A DNA stretch of 64,000 bases from Diadema setosum (taxonomy: Eukaryota; Echinodermata; Echinoidea; Diadematoida; Diadematidae): assembly GCF_964275005.1 (NCBI RefSeq), contig NC_092698.1:31923162-31987161 (forward strand), given 5' to 3'. Positions 55,321 through 64,000 of this stretch are shown one piece after another. Every line of letters starts with the position of its first letter. Positions within the stretch are counted from its first letter, which is position 1. Position numbers and translations under genes: made by a program. The notes under the pieces are model-generated. The model saw nothing but the letters and a program-made list of their open reading frames with translations. It searched no databases and was not told the DNA's origin.

Positions 55321-58215
55321 ATATAGTTGAAACTATCTTTCCTAGAGTTTGGCAGCAGAACAAGAATTAGAAGATTTATGTATCATGTGAGTTTTATAAG
55401 GCCATAAGGTCATTACTTCATTGATTTAATTTCTATAAAAATCACAGTTTTGTGAAACTCCTTATTTTTGTTCAATTTTGATTAAACTTCAGTCACTTTG
55501 CCCGATTTAATTGACTCCACTTGTCACAATCAATTTTTATATTTGGTTCGGGATGTCTTCAGTAAAAAGAGGAAATTCATACGAACGTTATGATATGAAA
55601 TTGGATGAGAAGATTTCACATTTTTTCACCAAATAGTTTGTCGCTAACTACTGTCATAATGCATTTTGTACGTCCGTTTTCACTGTATGTTATTTGAATG
55701 AAGTAAGGATGTAGGCCTGCTGGGAATCTCGTGTAGTAATACCTCCTTGATGTAGAGTCAACTTGTATACGGGGTGAATCGCACCATAAGTTTAGAAAAG
55801 CGCTCCGTCAGGACCCCTACTCAAGCCTTTTGTCCTCCGGATGGCGACTTCTGGACTCTGGGCAGACACACACACACACACACACCAGATAGACCTCTTA
55901 CATTAATGACAGGTTGTAAATCACAGCGGAGTGCCGCAATATGGGTAGATGACCGTATGCAATATCTTGCAGTGTTTGACGAAGGCATGAGTATGAATGA
56001 CCTAGTTCTCGTGAACCCAACTCCTAAAATGAGCACGTCTGCTGTCCACTATTTCATGATGTTGAAAACTAATGAGGCATTGCAGGGAAACTTTTCTTTC
56101 ACTTCATTACTGTTTGTCCAACAACCAAAGCGCAAATCGATTGTTGCATATAGATGCGCAGTAGTCCTGGGAGTGACTCGGATAATTTATCTACAATAAC
56201 GTACGATTTATCATTACTGATATCGTATCTTGTTCCCTGCCGTTGTCCATCGTTTCATCGTCAATGAGATTTGTGCGCACTCTACAGCAATATCTGTGTA
56301 TTGTGCAAAACAATTAACAAGAAAAAATAGGTACCCATATTGTCAAAATCAAATCATTCTTAAGTTACAATGAGTTGGTAATATAATGTCTTTTAAAAGG
56401 GAAAGGGCTGAAGTCCTTGAATGATGATGGGAAAACAATAACTATCTATGATATCACGCGTATTACAGCTTTGAAATGCAACAGTGTGTTAGCTCACACA
56501 CATCATAGAGCACGCCTGGCTGTTCGTCAAAAATTGTTAGTACACTGTACATTGAGTACATTGTATATCGTAAGTGGCGCTATTGCGTCTTAACGAGTAG
56601 AGTCCTTGAACAATGTTTAAAGGGACTTCTGACGACTGTAATACCGGTAGCTAGAAATCCTCCTGTATAAGCCAGTTCATAGTTCCACTTTGCGCATGAG
56701 GAGGGAAAAGAGGTCATTTGTACCAACAGGCATAGTGGTTTTTAAAATCACTGAGATATGCATCTGTGATGCAATGATTATTCATGCGATCCTTATAAAT
56801 GGTGCTTGTCAGCACATCCACCTGACAGCAGACCTGGTATTTTGGCAAGATTAACAGAAAAGGTTTGCTAAAGCATGCAGTGAAAAACTAAGAAATAGAT
56901 GCTTCCCCAAGTTGAAGGACTATTCTGGTCACCTGGTCCTGTGTGCGCAAGTTTATTCTTTGTTTGAACATTGTTTCGTCGGGCGAGCTTATGCATTATG
57001 TCACTTTTAAAACAAGTGAAGTGCCTTACAACCAATCGAGAAAAGGTAATAAAGGTCATTATTGTACCAATGTGCACATGAACGAATTACGAACTGGCTT
57101 ATTGGTCCCGCACCTGCAAATACTACTCCATGTAAGACACGGTTTACAAAAAAAGGAAACTTTTAAAAACTTTATAAAACACACAAAATATTCAACGTCA
57201 TCCATGTTTTCTATCTGAGTAAAAGAACTTGTTTCACTTCGGTCTTGGAATTTGCAAGGGGAGGGGGGGGGGATCTCGTCAAGCTCCCCGTAGAAGTACC
57301 TCACTAAATTTCAGTTGAACAAATTTTCTGGATCTTCGAAGAAACAACCGTAATCCCTCTAAATCTAGAACATATCACGTCTATCCTCTGAAGGAGGTGT
57401 CTCTTGGAAGAAGGAATTCTCCCTCGTCAACCGCATCATAATTATCAGGGGGCTTGTGTGGCTCAATTAGTAGAATTTTTTTTACATATTTTGGTTTATA
57501 TCTCGGGTATAACAAAGTGATTAGGCTGGGTCCACTTTATTTACAGAATTGTGAGACCTACTGATAGCAGTAGCCGGTACTCGGTGGCCGCACGGGCTTT
57601 CTTTGAATCATAATTACTTCAGTAAGCTTGTTCCCAAGCATTTCGATATATGGATTTTCTGTTAGGTAGAGGTCGTACACTGTAGTTATAACTAAGATAT
57701 TATCTAGCAGCACATGAGCAAAAACAAACAAACAAACAAACAAACTACGGTATAAGATTGAAGCAATGTTGAAAATAAGATCATGATGCACAACGAAGTG
57801 TACCAACTGTTCAAAAAAAAAACAAAAAAAAAAACGTATGAGCAATTCAGTCGCACTCTATTCGATTGCCGTATATGAGATTCTAAGCATTGTTTCCACA
57901 TAATTTTTAACAATCGACAAAGCAAAGTCCGTCCCCATTGTGCTAATTATCAGTGAGTTCCAGTGTAATCAATAGACTGCTTACTTATCCTCTCTGATCT
58001 TTGCTCTGCATGCTTCACCATTCACGGGCCAGCTCGCTGCTTTGACACCTCCGGGGTTAGTTGGTAGCAGGAACTGTTTTGATCGCTGAATGCTTTCAGC
58101 TGCAGCACCGGCGAACATCCACGTTTATCTTGAGTTGTCTATATGGCGTATTGACAATATCCCAATATTCTTAAATAATTTTACCGTCTTTTGCATGGAT
58201 TAAAAACAAACAAAC

Positions 58216-58506
58216 ATGAATATTCAACTCGTGCTCGCATGGCTGTTATCGTGCGCTGGTTTCCTCGATGAGCGGCCAGAGGTGACGATGGTGGACCCTG
58301 TCAACGAGGTTGTGGTCGGTGACGGAAGCATCCTCGACGTCATCAAGCAAGCAGGTGGGACGACCTTCCTCTCTTACGCCAACCGCTGCCCGTGGATCGT
58401 CCATGAGCTGAGCTCCCAACCCGGCTACACCGTGTTCTTGCCCACCAATGAAGCATTCAAGGTTCTGCCGAGGGACATTGTCGATGCCATGAATTCAAGT
58501 GCGCAG
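58216..58506 (+). CDS. FAS1 (fasciclin) gene A, exon 1: signal peptide and first half of FAS1 domain
   Basis: ATG starts MNIQLVLAWLLSCAGFLDER, a probable signal peptide, then acidic sequence and the FAS1 start SILDVIKQAGGTTFLSYANR. The H1 box YTVFLPTNEAFKVLPRDIVD is unmistakable (consensus 'FTVFAPTNEAF..L'). Donor GCGCAG|GTATAA, phase 0. FAS1 domains mediate cell-matrix adhesion, as in TGFBI and periostin. Confidence 0.9.
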
Positions 58507-58705
58507 GTATAATATAATATAACATAATCCTCAAGTTATCCATTGTACATTTAAAACCAACAGGATGAAACTATAGATCCGATCTGTCTATCTTATGTTT
58601 TTCGTGTTCACATGTACTATCTATTATCTTTGTTTCTTTAAAGGAGTAATAGAGTCACACTCTGTAAGAAAACTGCTTTATCAGCAAATATTAATAGTTA
58701 TATAA

Positions 58706-58850
58706 TATTGGATGGCCTTGAGGTTAATACAAGGAAATATTGGACGAGCTATGCACAAATATTGGACGAGTCGAAGACGAGTCCAATATTTTGCTTAGCG
58801 AGTCCAATATTTCCTTGTATTGACCGAAAATAGGACATCCAATATTATCA
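58706..58850. repeat. Fold-back repeat of 'aatattggacgag'
   Basis: The left arm attggatggccttgaggtta plus 'caaggaaatattggacgag' mirrors the right arm 'gagtccaatatttccttgta' plus 'ggacatccaatatta'. Confidence 0.75.
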
Positions 58851-59085
58851 TTATTATCCTACAGAGGATTTTAGCAAAGAATTTTTTCAATTACCCTTTC
58901 TGTCTCTGAATGGTCTCCTACTGTCTATTTTAGTTCATTCGTGATTGACCAATCACAGACGTTTTTACTTCATATTTCGAGTCATCTCGTAGGCCTATAT
59001 CTCAACCAATCACGGTGCCGTTTATACAAACTTTGGGGAATTCCCCTCTTGCCGTCCAATATTTTAAATATTGGTCGCCTCAGCC

Positions 59086-59099
<14 letters not shown>

Positions 59100-59135
<36 letters not shown>
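59100..59135. repeat. (TA)n microsatellite after an A-run
   Basis: A-run 59,086-59,100, then TA alternation. Confidence 0.95.
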
Positions 59136-59138
<3 letters not shown>

Positions 59139-60449
59139 TGGGGTTCAACAAACTTTCTAAGTGGGTCGGAGGTTATGAGGTCCGTCGACAAAATAACACT
59201 TGTATTTGGGCTCTAAAAATCCTCTGTATGGATAATAATTTTGCCTATCATGATACATTCCTACCTCAAACTTATTGAGCGACTTCCAGCAGACTTCCCA
59301 TCCCTTGAGAAAAACATCCGAACAAATCCCCTTGTGTCTCTTATTAGTTTTCCCTCTACAGGCTACGGATCATCATTACTCATTATGCAATTTTAATTAC
59401 TTTTTTTTTTCTTTTTGAATGATGAAGAAACAATAAATCCTTTGTTTGTATAACTATTTTAATAAAATGGCAAATGTTCAATTGGACTGGATTTTGATGT
59501 CCATTTGTATGTACGTCGATCAATGCCTGAACGACCTGCAGTCTCCTTTTCAATCAAGTCCGATGAAATTTAATGTTGTATTGACAATGGCATGATACTT
59601 CAGAATTGAACTGCACAATGTTACCCAGATAGTGACGAAAAGGGTCAAAATAATATACATGTAATATTTGCTGAAGACATAGTAGTCTAAATGAAATTCC
59701 AAGTCTGCCCTGATCCATTTCCAAACATGGTGAACTAATGTTGATGATCAATCATGTACACTCCATGCTCGAAGTTCGTCAAAATCGAATATCAAAAGGG
59801 AAGGTTATGGAATATAAAGTTTTGCATGTTTTTATGAAACAGTGATATTGGTCTATTTCATAATGAGCAAGGTCCGGGTGAAATAATGACAATGCTTCAC
59901 AAACCTCTCACTGCACATATCGCACAAAATCTGTCAATTCTTGTTTTATGTTAATTCAAGAAGAATGCATCGAGATCCTTTCTTCAAATATAATTATTGT
60001 AATAATAAATGACTGTCGATTTGCAAGGGGAAGGGAAATTGTTTCCTCCAACACACACCCACACAAGTTTCTTCCAACACACACCCACACACACCTATGT
60101 ACGAAATATATTATATGTAGAGAGAAATATAGATATATAAATTCTAGATACGAAGCAATGGAAGAGATGTGAGTTGATGATATCGTCCTTTCATTTAGTG
60201 TGAAGATGAATTAAACACTATCGCTGTCTCACTAAGACACGTTAAATATAAAGATTCCATATAGCATTCTTACTTTGTGTCCTCTATATTCAAATGAAAC
60301 TTCGAGCGTGTAAAGCATACTGTTTCTTTGATTTTATCCTCCACAATTAGCCTGACGACAATATCAACTTGACCACTGGGTGACATTTCACTCCAATAGA
60401 TCATGTTTTAATTCAATGTTCCACCTTTTTTTGTTTACCGCTGTGCTAG

Positions 60450-60647
60450 GTGACGGAGTGGTATCTGCGCTATCACATGGCCCTAGAGGTAATTCATGAG
60501 TCGCAGATGATCGATAACCGACGGGTACCGACAGCTTTCAAGCCGCCGGAAGTGATGGACATACCGGTGCAAGAGATGCGATTCAACGTGTACAGAGTCT
60601 GGCAAGGAGCTGAACCTCGCGATGGATTAACTGTTCAACCAGTGCGG
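60450..60647 (+). CDS. FAS1 gene A, exon 2: middle of FAS1 domain
   Basis: Acceptor GTGCTAG precedes VTEWYLRYHMALEVIHESQM. 'YLRYHM' is the conserved 'LLKYHVV' box. The exon runs through VMDIPVQEMRFNVYRVWQGA to VQPVR and donor CGG|GTGAGA. Phase 0 to 0, in frame with exon 1. The closing box of a FAS1 domain ('NG.I..ID.VL') is not in the exons I found, so at least one further exon should follow or the copy is incomplete. Confidence 0.85.
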
Positions 60648-60899
60648 GTGAGACCATGTCATCATTACTACTCCCAACACTACAGTATCACCAAATTCTA
60701 GCTCATTTGACACTGCATCAAACCCTTGAAACCTATCGAGTACTATTACCCCTCAACCTCATCCAACATTTGGTGACTAAACCGTTACAAACTGAACTGT
60801 ACTCTGGAATCAAACATAGTCCCCAATCTTCCCACCTCCCTGATCTTACCTACGGAAATAACGTTACATTTAAAAGCCCGTCTCCTTCAAAAGAACATC

Positions 60900-61010
60900 T
60901 TTTCCAAGATTGTACGTGCTGACTGGGCAGAATTCAAACCTGGGATCTCATGTGTACACATTCCAAACTTCATCCGTGCACTCACTACACCACAGAGCTG
61001 TATCACAACA
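60900..61010 (-). mobile_element. Possible tRNA-derived SINE head
   Basis: Read on the minus strand, 'gtggtgtagtgagtgcacgg' resembles an A box and 'cccaggtttgaattctgccc' a B box, about 40 nt apart. It is either a SINE head or a tRNA pseudogene. Confidence 0.45.
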
Positions 61011-61139
61011 TAGTATGGGTAGCACACGCACAGCACACGCACACACTCATCATCATCATTATCATCATCATCATCATCATCATCAGACATAATACAATAC
61101 GCATGATTCTCTGTGCAAAGTGCCACTTTAGTTCCAACG

Positions 61140-61313
61140 CCTAGTTTGAGAATAAGTTTCAATTCAGTTTTCATTGTTTACTTTGCTTTTGTGATGCGTA
61201 GTATTGTCAACGTATTTTTCTTTGTTACTACATTGCATTGATGTTGTGTTATTTTGTGTATGAAAATGTTGTTGGAAATGAAATAAATGAAATGAAATGA
61301 AATGAAATGAATA
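61140..61313 (+). mobile_element. Non-LTR retroelement 3' end with (GAAAT)n tail
   Basis: An AT-rich segment ending 'gttgttggaaatgaaataaa' then (tgaaa)n. The pattern is typical of LINE/SINE 3' ends. The 5' limit is unknown. Confidence 0.45.
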
Positions 61314-62049
61314 ATGTCGTACATAATAGTGAAGTTGAAATATTTATAAATCAGGCTTTAGACACATGTTGTTTTCAGGGGCTTTAGATACCTTGGATGC
61401 CATAGAAGATATAGACCTACTTAAAAATGTTGACGTTGAATTAGGCGTGCTAGAATGCAGGCCTATGTTCTATACGTTACTCTAAACGTTGGCTGACAAG
61501 AGTCAAAAGAAGATAAAACCTGCTTTTTAAGAATGACAATTGATTGGTTTTCAAGTCTCAAAATCGTCAAATGGACCAGGAAATCCTCTTACGATAACAA
61601 TCACGTTATACCAGAAACAACAACAGCAACTATGAGGCCCCTCTTTAAGGTTCATAGGTCACAGAGTGCGTGAGTCGATCCTGTCACTGTCCAAGGTATG
61701 ACATGTCACAAAATAATTTGTCGCAAGGTGCTGTCAGAACCATCATTTCACCCTTTATGTGCTTTGAATGCCCATAGTAACACACTATCAAAAGTTCCTA
61801 ACACAGAAAGGGTTCAACGAAAGGGATTTTGTCTTAAACGCAAGTATTATAACATCGGACTTCATCTGTATCATTTTTTTTTTTTTTTTTTGGTGGCGCC
61901 CTGCCCATCTCTTCGATGTATAGCGTAAAGCAAAGAGTATAGAAGCACACGCAGTGTCTACTAGAGTATACTTTTTAATGTAAAGCTTGCTGTCTTTCCC
62001 ACGGTAAAAATGCGTAGATCCATGTGCCATGCTCTCTAGAACAGTAACC

Positions 62050-62211
62050 TGGGGCCCGTTGCATAAAAGTTACAGTTATGGTAACTTTGCCATCCAATGG
62101 TAAATACCATGGCAACACTACTCAACAGCCAGTCAAAATTAAGAATTCCATGGAAGTTACCACTGGATGGCAAAGTTACCATGATAGTAACTTTTATGCA
62201 ACGGACCCCTG
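62050..62211. mobile_element. Fold-back MITE ('ggggcccgttgcataaaagt' type)
   Basis: The left arm ggggcccgttgcataaaagt and 'ggtaactttgccatccaatg' is mirrored by 'actggatggcaaagttacca' and 'acttttatgcaacggacccc'. The centre carries 'cagccagtcaaaattaagaa'. Confidence 0.85.
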
Positions 62212-62664
62212 GTGTTACACATTGATATATAAAAAAAAAACAATAATATAATTTTCAATATCTATTTTTAAGGACTACTCTATACTTTATTTTGGTTTTA
62301 TTTTAACATCTTCCCCCCCCCCCCAATTCATTATTGAGATAAATCAAGGCACGTGTTGTTCTCCGCTGTTTTGAGGTGTACGAAAATCATTTTTAATTTA
62401 AAAGTGCTTTTTTTTTTATTTTGCATTATTCAGTACCTTATATAATTATAGGACTTCTGTCAAGAGAGGGCGACAAATGCAATTTATAGAAACATTAACA
62501 AACCCAAATAGGATTGAAAGGATACATGTAGTTCGATTTTCCTCAAACTTTCACTTTGTACTTCGTTAATATTTCTATTGTCACTGAACACAAAGCCTCC
62601 CCTCCCCCCCCCCCCACATCCTGGTTCCGCGGCCCCTGAAGTATCATTAGATATGATAATATTG

Positions 62665-62667
<3 letters not shown>

Positions 62668-62722
<55 letters not shown>
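62668..62722. repeat. (TA)n microsatellite
   Basis: About 27 TA units, followed by TA-rich derivatives. Confidence 0.95.
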
Positions 62723-62727
<5 letters not shown>

Positions 62728-63221
62728 TACATTATATCATGTTATATTGCATCATATTATATCATTATATCATACGTATTCATTACATATTAGCATACAT
62801 AATATTATGTTCATAATGTTTATAATGTAAGATGGGTCAGTCTTTTTATCTTTTGAATATGATTGTTTTGTCCCATAAGTTGTACCTTTTGTAAAAAAAA
62901 TTGAATGAAAACTGAATGTTTTGTAAATGAATCAATTGAAGAAAATCACCTTCAAGGAAAATAAATCGTGTAAAGGAAGGCAGTGTCATTTTATTCATAT
63001 AACAGTACGTATGGGCATTAACAGAAAGGGATGGGTAGCTAAAAAAGAATACAAGGGGCATTTTTTTTTTTTTTTTTACTTTTTTTCAGAGGGGAGGGCA
63101 TTTGCCCCATCTGTCCCAATTTTATCCCCTTGGTGGAAGGGCATAAACTTGAATTTTTCATAAATGGACTCTGAACACTCACTCGTAGGCCCTATCAAAG
63201 AGCTATAACTTCAGCTCTTTG

Positions 63222-63260
63222 CCAGGGAGGTAGAAGAGATATCTTCCACCTCCCTGCTGG
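63222..63260. repeat. Short hairpin
   Basis: 'ccagggaggtagaag' is inverted as 'cttccacctccctgctgg', with a 6-nt loop. Confidence 0.7.
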
Positions 63261-63299
63261 TGCTATGCAGTTGTACACAATCACGATAAACGACGAGAT

Positions 63300-63572
63300 A
63301 CGCCACGCCCACGTCGCAGCGGAGTTTATGTCACGTGACAGGACACATGACCACGCTATGTAAACCTATAAACTGCGGAGCTGGCCCTATGTATGCACGT
63401 ATGCGCTATGCAGTACTAGTGTAGTACTACTATTACTAGCGCAGCGGAAACTAATCACAAGGCCTTTTCCTGGCGAAGCAATGGTTTCAGCATAGCAATC
63501 ACATCATATCAATCGACTACTTCTCGCCGGGGGGTAAAAATATCCAAGTGTCTGTAGGTTTGATCTCATTGA
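63300..63572 (+). promoter_or_regulatory. Candidate promoter/5' UTR of FAS1 gene B
   Basis: It contains an E-box CACGTG (63,332-63,337), a GC-box-like 'ccacgccca' (63,303-63,311) and 'cctataaactg' (about 63,365), which could be a TATA-like element. Assignment is by position only. Confidence 0.3.
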
Positions 63573-64000
63573 ATGAAGCCCGAATCATCAGTCATGGTCT
63601 CGAGAAAGAGCGCCGCGTTGCTGGTAGATTGGCTCGTCATTCTTGTCGGATGTCAAGTAATTTTTGTTGGGGCTGCTGACACACTTCCGCGTGCATTCCG
63701 CGAGCCAGACTCTCTTCTCATCAAACCAGCGATACCTGTCCCAAAGGAACGAATAGCAGCTGAGCTGATCCAACCAGCTCGACCCGTCACTCAGCTTTCC
63801 AAGCAATCTGGACCTGGGGCTGCCAAAAATGTCCTCGACGTGGCAGAGCAAAATTCGGCGAAGAAGTTTGCCAAGTTGGCCCTTCAAACGTCCTGGCTGT
63901 CACAGACCCTGGTAAACAGCACGGGACGCGTGACGGTGTTTGCCTTTTCCGACGATGCCTTCGATAGGAGCTCGGCAGCTTTGAAAGCAGCCCTGGCCGA
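63573..64000 (+). CDS. FAS1 (fasciclin) gene B, first exon (partial at right edge)
   Basis: An in-frame TGA (63,570-63,572) lies directly before ATG 63,573; a second in-frame ATG is at 63,594. Either start yields a hydrophobic signal segment SAALLVDWLVILVGCQVIFV. A Pro/basic linker follows, then the FAS1 domain start NVLDVAEQNSAKKFAKLALQ and the H1 box VTVFAFSDDAFDRS. The frame is open to the window end. It is probably a tandem relative of gene A, since both are secreted FAS1 proteins on the same strand. Confidence 0.85.
   Translation, partial: MKPESSVMVSRKSAALLVDWLVILVGCQVIFVGAADTLPRAFREPDSLLIKPAIPVPKERIAAELIQPARPVTQLSKQSGPGAAKNVLDVAEQNSAKKFAKLALQTSWLSQTLVNSTGRVTVFAFSDDAFDRSSAALKAALA

Larger units (their letters stand above)
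52551..58215. other. Divergent intergenic region between the CPAMD8-like and FAS1 genes
   Basis: Should contain the promoters of both genes. Holds a MITE (53,957-54,128), a GCACCTTT hairpin (55,146-55,320) and a CA run at 55,866-55,884. 53,180-53,480 looks richer in GC and CpG than its surroundings. No TATA box or start site can be assigned with confidence. Confidence 0.45.
58507..60449 (+). other. FAS1 gene A intron 1
   Basis: Contains an inverted 'aatattggacgag' repeat (58,706-58,850) and (TA)n at 59,100-59,135. Nothing else recognised. Confidence 0.5.
60648..63572 (+). other. Region after FAS1 gene A exon 2 up to gene B
   Basis: Holds a tRNA-like SINE fragment (60,900-61,010), a retroelement tail (61,272-61,313), a MITE (62,050-62,211), (TA)n (62,668-62,722), a hairpin (63,222-63,260) and a CpG-rich block with an E-box before gene B. 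No FAS1 closing exon was recognised. Confidence 0.45.

Noticed and set aside
55774..56199. 141-codon plus-strand frame in the intergenic region
   Set aside because: It includes a CA microsatellite and has no recognised domain or splice partner.
61698..61928. Possible third FAS1 gene A exon around 61,376-61,700
   Set aside because: The acceptor candidates lead to stops in the required phase and none encodes the FAS1 closing box.

Overview
The window is animal nuclear DNA: spliced genes with GT-AG introns, AT-rich introns (by eye), many microsatellites, fold-back (MITE-like) elements and non-LTR retrotransposon debris. The repeat types, such as elements ending in 'cccgttataacgaa' and fold-backs starting 'ggggc..gtttcataaa', together with the gene content, suggest a marine invertebrate deuterostome. 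An echinoderm is my best guess, but the species cannot be fixed from sequence alone.

Almost everything from position 1 to 52,550 is one minus-strand gene. I could assemble 40 coding exons with consistent splice phases (about 1,988 codons so far), and the last exon runs off the left edge. The product is a secreted thioester protein of the complement C3/alpha-2-macroglobulin family. In order it has a signal peptide, N-terminal macroglobulin domains with a [12 protein letters not shown] motif, a region with furin-type RRKR sites, the YFPETW landmark, a farnesoic-acid-O-methyltransferase-like (FA) domain, the GCGEQNM thioester domain, a receptor-binding macroglobulin domain and a Kazal protease-inhibitor domain. 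A Ser/Asp/Glu-rich tail follows. This order matches vertebrate CPAMD8 rather than CD109 or A2M. The residue expected to act on the thioester reads as Asn, not His.

The introns carry most of the repeats: a pogo-like element (1947-2894), a 21-bp-TIR element whose end lies 2 nt from a splice junction (2950-3750), a 2.4-kb TIR element (7291-9662), a non-LTR retrotransposon 3' end (26,113-26,698), a gene-fragment-like repeat (26,781-27,515) and a 5.57-kb element with ~180-bp inverted ends and a TAA target duplication (39,492-45,058).

From 52,551 to 58,215 is a divergent intergenic region. The plus strand then carries two secreted fasciclin (FAS1) genes in tandem. The first has two recognisable exons (58,216-58,506 and 60,450-60,647). 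The second starts near 63,573 and is cut by the right edge. The CPAMD8-like and first FAS1 genes are head to head about 5.7 kb apart. Both encode extracellular proteins, but the sequence shows no functional link.
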